Assembly (NCBI GenBank): GCA_031376425.1
Contig: JANMDR010000156.1
Location: forward strand, 1 to 54,523
Direction of reading: 5' to 3'
DNA from: JANMDR01 sp031376425
GTDB lineage: Bacteria; Pseudomonadota; Gammaproteobacteria; Burkholderiales; Usitatibacteraceae
DNA length: 54,523 bases
In this document: positions 25,852 through 33,387 of the stretch, one piece after another
How positions within the stretch are numbered: the stretch's first letter is position 1
Layout: each line of letters starts with the position of its first letter
Translations under genes and position numbers: made by a program
Notes under the pieces: generated by a model
Database searches by the model: none
Told to the model about the DNA's origin: nothing
What the model saw: only the letters and a program-made list of their open reading frames with translations

Positions 25852-26616
25852 CTATACTTCAAATATTTGCCCAGCTTCGAGCATTTTGGGTTTCCATTTG
25901 GCTGCATCGGTTTCGATTTCAGCCATAGTGAGCTGTACCTCACCGGGTTTCAAATGGGTGATATACACTTCTACATTTTGCGTAAGCTTTGCAAGCTCCG
26001 ATGCCAACATACTTGGGCACAAATGCTTCGACGCAATAGCAATTTCTCGCTCTTTATTTGAGAATGCGGTTTCAATCACCAGATACTTTAAATTCGCAGT
26101 CTCATTCGCAATTTTCCATAGCGCATCATTGATGCTGGTATCACCGCTGAATAAAAAACTACCGCGACCACTATCAAGCAGATAGCCTACTGCCGGCACA
26201 ACGTGATTTGCCGGAACTGGCGTAAATTTACGCCCCGCCAAGTTTACCGTTTGACCGACCACCACCTCTTTGAATGCCATAAAAGGGGATTCGGCATCAG
26301 GGATTTGCGAGAAATCCGGCCATATCTTCCAATTAAAAATATGATCTTTCAAGACTTGCAACGTCGCAGCAGTGGCGTGGATTGTCAGCGGCTTATCGCG
26401 CATCCAGCAAACAGTATCTACCAAAAAAGGAATACTGGTGATGTGATCCAGATGCGCATGTGTAACAAAAATATGATCTATTTTTGCCAAGGCATCAATG
26501 GGTAAATCGCCCACACCAGTACCAGCATCGACTAGGATGTCATCATCGACAAGAATGGCAGTTGTTCGCAACGAACCACCTATTCCGCCGCTACACCCTA
26601 GTATTTTTATACGCAT
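25852..26616 (-). CDS. Metallo-beta-lactamase-fold phosphodiesterase (class II cyclic nucleotide PDE-like)
   Basis: A 254-residue MBL-fold hydrolase. Metal ligands are visible as HAHLDH (His53, His55, Asp57, His58), the His in PANHVVP (about 138), Asp159 in FSGDTS and His221. The HxHLDH motif and overall layout resemble class II 3',5'-cyclic nucleotide phosphodiesterases, so cAMP or cGMP hydrolysis is plausible; RNase Z-like or other phosphodiesterase activity cannot be excluded. It starts 90 bases downstream of the FHA gene and ends 36 bases before the GAF-PilB gene, so it is part of the same signalling cluster. Confidence 0.82.
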   Translation of the reverse strand: MRIKILGCSGGIGGSLRTTAILVDDDILVDAGTGVGDLPIDALAKIDHIFVTHAHLDHITSIPFLVDTVCWMRDKPLTIHATAATLQVLKDHIFNWKIWPDFSQIPDAESPFMAFKEVVVGQTVNLAGRKFTPVPANHVVPAVGYLLDSGRGSFLFSGDTSINDALWKIANETANLKYLVIETAFSNKEREIAIASKHLCPSMLASELAKLTQNVEVYITHLKPGEVQLTMAEIETDAAKWKPKMLEAGQIFEV

Positions 26617-26706
26617 CTGAAAGAAAAATCCGCGGTATTTGGACTAAGAAATTAAACCCAACTAGCTGAAATGGCAGAAATCTACCAGACGCTATTCGAG
26701 CTTAAC

Positions 26707-27462
26707 CTAAGGCTTGTAGAAAAACTCCATCTTAATTCCGGCGATCTCAACCAAATCATGATCACTCAACTGGCTGGCTTGTCCACCAAGGGCTACACCA
26801 TTCACCGTGGGGAAATTGGCTCCCTCAACATGCGTAATAAAAAAGCCATTGGGGCGGCGGGTGATCACAGCCACTTGCAAGCCAGGCTTACCGACGGTGG
26901 TCAGCGTTTTAACTAAATCTAGTGTACGGCCAGCAGCGGCCCCAGAAAGCACTTGTATGGCTGCCTCACGCATGCTGGAGTGCGGTGTAGCAGTAGCAGG
27001 CATTGGGGCAGGCGTTGCGATTGGCGTGATTGGCGGCGCTACAGACGCCGAAGCAGCTAGTTTCGAGGCACTTTGCGCTTCAGCCAGTGCACTCGCTACC
27101 GGTGCAGCCGCTGAAGCCGCGGGCTTGCGAATGATCATGGTTTTTTCGAAATCATTCGATGCTGCCGCAACCGGCGCATCATTGAAATATTTCAGCTTAT
27201 GCTTACCAATCTCAATCACATCATTGTTTTGTAAGAAGTGCTTTTTGATTGGCTTACCATTCACCAATGTACCATTGGTACTGTTTAAGTCCTCAATGAA
27301 GGAATCATTCAAAATGGTGATAATGGCAGCGTGCTCACCTGAGACAGCCAAATTATCAACCTGAATATCGTTATGTGGTTTACGACCCAGCATGGTTCGT
27401 TCCTTGTTTAAAGAAACTTCCTTCAATACTGTTCCGTCAACGCTTAAAATTAGTTTTGCCAT
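26707..27462 (-). CDS. FHA-domain protein
   Basis: A 251-residue protein with a canonical forkhead-associated domain at about 20-95 (GRKPHNDIQ, SGEHAAI, DLNSTNGTLVNG), the phosphothreonine-binding fold. A long Ala/Pro/Thr-rich linker (about 105-165) leads to a second, more diverged FHA-like region (about 167-250, VNGVALGGQASQLSDHDLVE). It probably reads out Ser/Thr phosphorylation. It is next to a PP2C phosphatase on the same strand (137 bases), a pairing known from phosphoprotein modules. No kinase gene is in the window. The partner phosphoprotein is unknown; the neighbouring ATPase is a candidate by position only. Confidence 0.9.
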   Translation of the reverse strand: MAKLILSVDGTVLKEVSLNKERTMLGRKPHNDIQVDNLAVSGEHAAIITILNDSFIEDLNSTNGTLVNGKPIKKHFLQNNDVIEIGKHKLKYFNDAPVAAASNDFEKTMIIRKPAASAAAPVASALAEAQSASKLAASASVAPPITPIATPAPMPATATPHSSMREAAIQVLSGAAAGRTLDLVKTLTTVGKPGLQVAVITRRPNGFFITHVEGANFPTVNGVALGGQASQLSDHDLVEIAGIKMEFFYKP

Positions 27463-27599
27463 AGTTCTAAATCCCCGAAATTACGCGTTGCTGGCGTTGT
27501 AGACTCCTCCACAACTTGACTGCAAACCGCGTTGGAAACTGTTATAGATACTGCATCCGACCATTAAATTTAGTTAATGCAAGCCCACAAAATTGCAAC

Positions 27600-28424
27600 T
27601 TAACCAAACCAAGATTTCACCCGCGCCAACAATCCGCGTGGTACTGAAAAATCACTTACTACTCGAACCAAAACCACCGAAATATTATCGCGTCCACCAG
27701 CATCATTTGCTGCTTGTACCAATTGCTGCGCCGTCAATTCCAAGTTTGAACGTAAGGCAATCAGAGTCATCTGAATTTCCTCATCTTCAATCATGTCGTT
27801 CAAGCCATCTGAGCACATCAGGTACAAATCTCCCACCTGTACTTCGTAGCTATGAATTTCGGTCTCAACTTCTGGATCAATACCCAGCGCGCGCGTTACT
27901 AAATTTTTATTATGGGATGACCGCGCATCTTCCCGCGTAATCAAACCAGAATCAATTTGTTCTTGCAACAAGGAATGATCGCGTGTTACTTGCTCCAACG
28001 TATCATTACGCATTCGATAAAGCCGAGAGTCGCCAATATGGCCTACCGTTAAGAAATTATCATGAAAGAGGCATGCAACCAACGTTGTACCCATACCCGC
28101 ACATTGCGGATCGCGCTGCGATGCATCAAAAATCGCCGCATTTGTTGATGCTACTTGGTCACGAATTAAATTTTGCGACTTTTCCGATGATTTATCACGA
28201 TGTAGCTTACTGACGTCTTTGATATTCCACTGCGCTGCCAAGCCGTTACAAATCAACGACGTAGCCATACCGCTTGCGACTTCGCCCGCGTTATAACCGC
28301 CCATACCATCGGCGAGCACGACGATGCCAATTTCTGGTCGAGCTTCGACGCAATCCTCATTATGACCCCGCACTCTACCTGGATCAGTCATGCTCACTAT
28401 TTGCAGAGCTTGTGTTAAACCCAC
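27600..28424 (-). CDS. PP2C-family serine/threonine phosphatase
   Basis: A 274-residue Stp1/PrpC-type PPM phosphatase, the usual single-domain length. Metal-binding and catalytic motifs are in order: RGHNED (19-24), VLADGMGGYNAGE (about 36-48), HIGDSRLYR, CSDGLND and GGRDNISVVLV. It removes phosphate from Ser/Thr of proteins in a Mn/Mg-dependent way in the cytosol. It is the first gene of a minus-strand cluster (phosphatase, FHA, phosphodiesterase, GAF-ATPase, HD-GYP). No Hanks-type kinase is nearby, so its antagonist lies elsewhere. Confidence 0.93.
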   Translation of the reverse strand: MGLTQALQIVSMTDPGRVRGHNEDCVEARPEIGIVVLADGMGGYNAGEVASGMATSLICNGLAAQWNIKDVSKLHRDKSSEKSQNLIRDQVASTNAAIFDASQRDPQCAGMGTTLVACLFHDNFLTVGHIGDSRLYRMRNDTLEQVTRDHSLLQEQIDSGLITREDARSSHNKNLVTRALGIDPEVETEIHSYEVQVGDLYLMCSDGLNDMIEDEEIQMTLIALRSNLELTAQQLVQAANDAGGRDNISVVLVRVVSDFSVPRGLLARVKSWFG

Positions 28425-28927
28425 TAGGCCTCCCGCGACCTTCTCTTATAAAAACGCTTTCAAATTACGCATATTTTTGCGCCAATTCAAACCCTACCGT
28501 GCGCATGAGTGATTCATATTACGCACGAAAATGCGCCCTACTTGTCTTTTTACTAGGTCTACTGCGTGTAGCTGTACAGCGATTAAATACCATTTGATGC
28601 AATTAACCTACTTTATTCACTGACCGACCCATTCCAGAATATGCATCTTCAGAACGAGCAAACACCAACCTGCAATATACGCTTAGATTCGAAAATCGTG
28701 AATATGTAAATCTTCAATTGTGTGCGGAAATGCCCAGTTTGTGTTGTTTTTGTTCACTATTTCGCGTTGCAACGCCTGTTTTTGCATAATTAAAAACTGA
28801 ATCACAATGGAATCTAATACCTGTTCAAGGGTTAGAAAACCAAAACTAAAAACAATCAATTCCCAAATTATGTTGCACAAACACCGCAAAACACCAAATA
28901 TTTTTTCAACTCCTATAAGCATAATAA

Positions 28928-28946
28928 CTTAAAAAAGTTTTTTAAG
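28928..28946. promoter_or_regulatory. AT-rich perfect palindrome
   Basis: CTTAAAAAA-G-TTTTTTAAG, nine-base arms around one base, about 230 bases upstream of aceE. It could be an operator or a small terminator. The function is not shown by sequence. Confidence 0.35.
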
Positions 28947-29110
28947 GAACCACGCCGAGAAACTCTTGCAAGCCTTTGTTTATATTGACGATATTAACGC
29001 TACTTCATGCTGTTTCTATCATTTGCGTCGGATTCGGTTATTTCGGTGGCAATTTTTGCGACACCCATCAACAAATCAATCAAAAATCTCAGACTAGCTA
29101 CCGCCTTTTA

Positions 29111-29139
29111 TTGTAGTTTTTCAACATTTGGGTTCTAAT
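29111..29139 (+). promoter_or_regulatory. Candidate aceE promoter
   Basis: TTGTAG (29111-29116) and TCTAAT (29134-29139) are separated by 17 bases. The predicted transcript start lies about 30 bases before the aceE ATG, which follows a good Shine-Dalgarno (AGAGGAGAGT). Confidence 0.45.
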
Positions 29140-29177
29140 TACGGCTTGTCAAAAAATATGTAGCTAAAGAGGAGAGT

Positions 29178-31850
29178 ATGAACCACCCCGACTTTTTGCA
29201 AAATGATCTCGACCCCCAGGAAACTCGGGAATGGCTTGAATCTTTGGAAAGCGTTCTGGAGGCTCATGGCCCCGAACGCGCCCACTTTTTACTAGAGCAA
29301 TTAGTAGACAAAGCGCGCCGCTCAGGTGCCTATTTGCCTTACTCTGCCAATACCGCCTACATCAATACGATTCCTACGGCACAGGAAACCTCCCCACCGG
29401 GTGACCCCGAAATTGAACATCGCATTCGCTCACTCATCCGTTGGAATGCTGTGGCCATGGTGCTACGTGCCAACCGCGAAAACTCTGAGCTTGGCGGTCA
29501 TATTGCCAGCTTTCAATCTGCTGCAACTCTGTATGACGTCGGTTTCGATCACTTTTGGCATGCGCCTAGCGCCACCCACGGTGGTGATATGGTGTTTATG
29601 CAAGGTCACTCAGCTCCCGGTGTCTATGCTCGGGCATTTTTAGAAGGCCGCTTAACCGAGGACCATCTGGAAAACTTCCGCCGCGAAGTTGATGGCAAAG
29701 GCATTTCTAGCTACCCACATCCTTGGCTAATGCCAGATTTTTGGCAGTTCCCTACCGTATCGATGGGACTAGGTCCAATTCAAGCGATTTACCAAGCGCG
29801 TTTCTTAAAGTATTTGCACAATCGCGGCATCCAAAATACAGAAGGTCGCAAAGTCTGGGCTTTCATGGGCGATGGTGAGATGGACGAGCCGGAATCGCTA
29901 GGTGCGATTGCACTTGCCGCACGCGAAAATCTTGATAATCTAATTTTTGTTGTTAATTGCAACCTCCAGCGCCTTGATGGGCCGGTACGTGGTAACGGCA
30001 AAATTATTCAGGAACTCGAAGCTGATTTCCGTGGCACGGGTTGGAATGTGCTAAAAGTGATTTGGGGTAGATACTGGGATCCGCTACTGGCTAAAGATAA
30101 TGATGGATTGTTGCAGCGCCGCATGATGGAAGCGGTAGACGGCGAATATCAAAACTATAAAGCCCGCGATGGTGCCTATGTGCGCAAGCATTTCTTCGGC
30201 AAATATCCTGAGCTAGAAAAGATGGTTGCCAGCATGTCAGACGACGATATATGGCGTTTGAATCGAGGCGGTCATGATCCATACAAAGTGTACGCAGCGT
30301 ATGCGGCCGCCACCACCCACAAAGGCCAACCAACGGTAATTCTTGCCAAAACCATTAAAGGTTACGGCATGGGTAAGGCTGGCGAAGGTCAGAATATTAC
30401 GCACCAACAAAAGAAAATGGACGTAGACGCGTTGAAGGCGTTCCGCGATCGTTTCAATATTCCAATTTCTGATGACGTCATTGCCGACACCCCCTTCTAT
30501 CGACCCAAAGAAGATAGCCCTGAGATTCAGTATATGCGCGCATCTCGGGAAAAATTGGGCGGCTCTATGCCGGTGCGCCATCACAAGTTAGACCCACTAA
30601 AAGTACCGCCACTTTCTAGCTTTGAAAACTTGATGGCAAGCACGGAAGAGCGCGAAATTTCTACTACGATGGCATTTGTACGCTTCTTCACCGCCTTGAC
30701 ACGCGATAAAGAAATTGGCAAATTATTAGTGCCGATTGTTGCTGATGAATCGCGCACCTTTGGTATGGAAGGTTTGTTCCGTCAACTTGGTATTTACTCA
30801 AGTGTAGGACAGCTTTATGAACCGGTAGACTCAGGCGAGTTGATGTTCTACAAAGAAGCTAAAACCGGCCAAATATTGCAGGAAGGTATTAACGAAGCGG
30901 GTGCTTTCTGTTCTTGGATGGCGGCAGGATCAAGCTATGCCAACAACGGCCAGCACATGATTCCGTTTTTCATTTTCTACTCTATGTTCGGCTTCCAGCG
31001 TATCGGCGATCTAGCTTGGGCTGCAGGCGATATGCAGGCACGCGGCTTCTTACTAGGCGGCACATCAGGTCGTACCACCTTGAATGGCGAGGGTTTACAG
31101 CACGAAGACGGCCATTCGCATTTAATGTCAGCCACGATTCCAAACTGTATTTCCTACGACCCGACATTTGCATACGAACTTACTGTCATCATGCAAAATG
31201 GCATGCACCGGATGTACGAAAAGCAGGAAACCATCTTCTATTACGTCACCGTAATGAATGAAAACTACACCCATCCGGCCATGCCTCAAGGTTCGGAAGC
31301 GGGCATTTTGAAGGGTATGTATTTATTCCGCGAATCGAAAGAAACTAAAAAGCCGCGCGTGCAACTCATGGGGTCTGGTTCCATCTTCCGCGAAGTCATT
31401 GCGGCGGCGGAATTGCTGGAAATTGATTGGGGCGTTGTCAGCGATATCTGGTCTTGTACCAGCTTCACGGAGCTACGTCGCGACGGTATGGCCGCAGAAC
31501 GACAAGCTTTGCTCAACCCCCAAGAAGTGCAAAAGCCTTCATATGTAGCGCAAATGCTAAAAGGCCGTCGCGGCCCGGCGATTGCGTCTACTGACTATAT
31601 GCGCAGCTTCCCTGAGCAGATTCGTCCCTATATTAACGACCGCAAGTTTGTCACTTTAGGCACGGATGGTTTTGGCCGTTCCGACACGCGCAAACAATTG
31701 CGTAAATTCTTCGAAGTCAATCGCTACTATGTAGTGGTGGCATCGCTAAAAGCGTTGGCTGACGAGGGGCAAATTCAAATGTCGGTGGTTTCTGACGCGA
31801 TCAAGAAATACGGTATTGACACTACTAAGCCGGCTCCTTGGACGGTTTAG
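29178..31850 (+). CDS. aceE: Pyruvate dehydrogenase E1 component (homodimeric)
   Basis: AceE decarboxylates pyruvate with thiamine diphosphate and transfers the acetyl group to the lipoyl arm of E2. The 890 residues are the normal length of the homodimeric E1. The ThDP motif appears as GDGEMDEPES...NLIFVVNCNLQRLDGPV. The transketolase-like central domain includes the region around LNGEGLQHEDGHS. A strong ribosome binding site precedes the ATG. It heads the aceE-aceF-lpd operon. A hairpin in the 100-base gap to aceF may tune relative expression. Confidence 0.97.
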   Translation: MNHPDFLQNDLDPQETREWLESLESVLEAHGPERAHFLLEQLVDKARRSGAYLPYSANTAYINTIPTAQETSPPGDPEIEHRIRSLIRWNAVAMVLRANRENSELGGHIASFQSAATLYDVGFDHFWHAPSATHGGDMVFMQGHSAPGVYARAFLEGRLTEDHLENFRREVDGKGISSYPHPWLMPDFWQFPTVSMGLGPIQAIYQARFLKYLHNRGIQNTEGRKVWAFMGDGEMDEPESLGAIALAARENLDNLIFVVNCNLQRLDGPVRGNGKIIQELEADFRGTGWNVLKVIWGRYWDPLLAKDNDGLLQRRMMEAVDGEYQNYKARDGAYVRKHFFGKYPELEKMVASMSDDDIWRLNRGGHDPYKVYAAYAAATTHKGQPTVILAKTIKGYGMGKAGEGQNITHQQKKMDVDALKAFRDRFNIPISDDVIADTPFYRPKEDSPEIQYMRASREKLGGSMPVRHHKLDPLKVPPLSSFENLMASTEEREISTTMAFVRFFTALTRDKEIGKLLVPIVADESRTFGMEGLFRQLGIYSSVGQLYEPVDSGELMFYKEAKTGQILQEGINEAGAFCSWMAAGSSYANNGQHMIPFFIFYSMFGFQRIGDLAWAAGDMQARGFLLGGTSGRTTLNGEGLQHEDGHSHLMSATIPNCISYDPTFAYELTVIMQNGMHRMYEKQETIFYYVTVMNENYTHPAMPQGSEAGILKGMYLFRESKETKKPRVQLMGSGSIFREVIAAAELLEIDWGVVSDIWSCTSFTELRRDGMAAERQALLNPQEVQKPSYVAQMLKGRRGPAIASTDYMRSFPEQIRPYINDRKFVTLGTDGFGRSDTRKQLRKFFEVNRYYVVVASLKALADEGQIQMSVVSDAIKKYGIDTTKPAPWTV

Positions 31851-31896
31851 TAACAATCCGCTAGTTCAGTATTGACTGCAAGCAAAGCAAAACTAA

Positions 31897-31930
31897 CAGC
31901 GTCGCATTGCCTAACAACATTGCGACGCTG
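31897..31930 (+). other. Intercistronic hairpin between aceE and aceF
   Basis: A perfect ten-base stem CAGCGTCGCA (31897-31906) / TGCGACGCTG (31921-31930) with a 14-base loop. It has no T tract, so it is not a terminator. It ends 8 bases before the aceF Shine-Dalgarno (AAGGAGG). Likely roles are 3' stabilisation of aceE mRNA or an RNase processing site. Confidence 0.7.
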
Positions 31931-31950
31931 AAAATATAAGGAGGATTTGC

Positions 31951-33264
31951 GTGGCAAATCTAGTTGACGTAAAAGTACCCGATATTGGTGACTTCACCGA
32001 TATTCCAGTCATCGAAATATTGGTAAAGGTTGGCGATACCGTCGCTAAAGAACAATCATTGGTGGCGTTGGAAAGCGATAAAGCCACAATGGAGGTGCCA
32101 GCCTCTCACGCCGGTATCGTGCGCGAAATCAAAGTAAAGCTGGGAGATAAGGTATCGATGGGCGCATTAGTGTTGGTGCTGGAAGCGACAGCAGACGCGG
32201 TCATCGTGGCTACACCTACGGCTGCTGTGGCATCTGCGCCCGCAGCCGCTGCCGTAGCACCATCACCTGCCCCCGCTATCCTCGCTGCACCTATGCCACC
32301 CCCACCAGCGCCCGTATCTGCCCCATTAGGCAATGCTGGCACCCATGTGGGCGCGACTGCACGGGCGCATGCGTCACCCTCTATGCGGGCGTTTGCTCGT
32401 GAATTAGGGGTCGACCTCACACGTGTAAAAGGCACAGCACCAAAAGGCCGTATTTCCAAAGAAGATATTCAGCTGTTTGTGAAAACAGAGCTTGCCAAAC
32501 CGGCTGCAAAATCCGGTGGGGGCAGCTTTGCCTTCCCGGAAATGCCGCATATCGATTTCACCAAGTTCGGCACGATTGAAACCCGCGCACTCTCCCGCAT
32601 TAAAAAATTGTCGGGTAATAATCTCGCCCGCAATTGGATGATGATTCCGCATGTAACCCAACACGACGATGCCGACATTACCGACGCCGAAGCCTTTCGC
32701 GTTAGCACCAATGAAGACCTGTCGAAATCTGGTACTAAAGTCACCATGCTGGCCTTCCTAATTAAAGCCAGTGTTGCGGCGCTGAAGAAATTCCCCGAGT
32801 TCAATTCTTCGCTGGAACCCGGTGGTGAAAACTTAGTGCTGAAGAAGTACTTTCACATCGGTTTTGCAGCCGACACCCCAAATGGCTTAGTGGTACCAGT
32901 GATACGCAATGCGGATCAAAAATCAATTGTTGATATAGCCAAAGAAATGGCAGAGCTCGCTGGCAAAGCCCGCGATGGAAAACTAAGCCCAACAGAAATG
33001 CAAGGCGGCTGCTTCTCGATTTCATCACTAGGCGGCATTGGTGGCACCTATTTCACACCAATTATTAACGCGCCGGAAGTCGCTATTTTGGGTGTGTCAA
33101 AATCAAAAATGCAGCCAGTATGGAACGGTAAAGAATTCGCACCGCGATTAATGCTGCCGATGTCGCTCTCTTACGACCATCGCGTAGTAGATGGGGCGGC
33201 GGCGGCTCGCTTTACCAGCTATTTGAGCGCGGTGATGAGTGATTTACGCAAGCTCGTTTTATAA
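31951..33264 (+). CDS. aceF: Dihydrolipoamide acetyltransferase (PDH E2)
   Basis: E2 core of the pyruvate dehydrogenase complex. One lipoyl domain lies at residues 2-78 with the lipoylated Lys44 in ESDKATMEVP. It is followed by an Ala/Pro-rich swinging linker (about 85-125), a peripheral subunit-binding domain (about 133-170, SPSMRAFARELGVDLTRVKG) and the acetyltransferase domain with catalytic His410 and Asp414 in DHRVVDG. At 437 residues it is a one-lipoyl-domain E2. The start is GTG with a perfect AAGGAGG upstream. The lipoyl domain is nearly the same protein sequence as the one fused to Lpd. Confidence 0.96.
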   Translation: MANLVDVKVPDIGDFTDIPVIEILVKVGDTVAKEQSLVALESDKATMEVPASHAGIVREIKVKLGDKVSMGALVLVLEATADAVIVATPTAAVASAPAAAAVAPSPAPAILAAPMPPPPAPVSAPLGNAGTHVGATARAHASPSMRAFARELGVDLTRVKGTAPKGRISKEDIQLFVKTELAKPAAKSGGGSFAFPEMPHIDFTKFGTIETRALSRIKKLSGNNLARNWMMIPHVTQHDDADITDAEAFRVSTNEDLSKSGTKVTMLAFLIKASVAALKKFPEFNSSLEPGGENLVLKKYFHIGFAADTPNGLVVPVIRNADQKSIVDIAKEMAELAGKARDGKLSPTEMQGGCFSISSLGGIGGTYFTPIINAPEVAILGVSKSKMQPVWNGKEFAPRLMLPMSLSYDHRVVDGAAAARFTSYLSAVMSDLRKLVL

Positions 33265-33293
33265 AAAATAGCGCCTCTATATCTTCAAACATA

Positions 33294-33325
33294 CCTGAGA
33301 ACGCCCTATTTTAGGCATTTTCAGG
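33294..33325 (+). repeat. CTATTTYA-loop hairpin repeat, copy 3 (best folded)
   Basis: A 12-base stem (CCTGAGAACGCC with GGCATTTTCAGG, two non-Watson-Crick positions) surrounds the loop CTATTTTA; the core GCCCTATTTTAGG is at 33303-33315. It lies 30 bases after the aceF stop in the aceF-lpd gap. Confidence 0.75.
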
Positions 33326-33341
33326 TATTCAATAAATGCCC

Positions 33342-33362
33342 CAACGCTAACTTTCAGCGTTG
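33342..33362 (+). other. Small hairpin upstream of lpd
   Basis: CAACGCT / AGCGTTG with a seven-base loop, 25 bases before the lpd ATG. It could shape the lpd leader or mark the end of the aceF message. Confidence 0.5.
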
Positions 33363-33387
33363 CCAATTACGTTAGACGGATAAAATC

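Larger units (their letters stand above)
28425..29177. other. Long AT-rich intergenic region between the phosphatase and aceE
   Basis: About 750 bases without a convincing gene. It must hold the divergent promoters of the PP2C gene and aceE. It contains an AT-rich palindrome at 28928-28946 and the aceE promoter candidate at 29111-29139. A 79-codon minus-strand frame (28683-28922) has protein-like wording in its second half but no Shine-Dalgarno, so I do not call it. Confidence 0.6.

Noticed and set aside
28274..28597. 107-codon plus-strand frame starting inside the PP2C gene
   Set aside because: Mostly antisense to the phosphatase; arginine- and tyrosine-rich composition typical of a reverse-frame shadow.
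28683..28922. 79-codon minus-strand frame upstream of aceE
   Set aside because: No Shine-Dalgarno at the ATG, hydrophobic N-terminus of AT-rich composition, no recognised family. Noted in the intergenic entry instead of being called a gene.
31890..31935. Terminator between aceE and aceF
   Set aside because: Strong stem but no T tract, and aceF begins immediately after with an excellent ribosome binding site; better described as an intercistronic hairpin.
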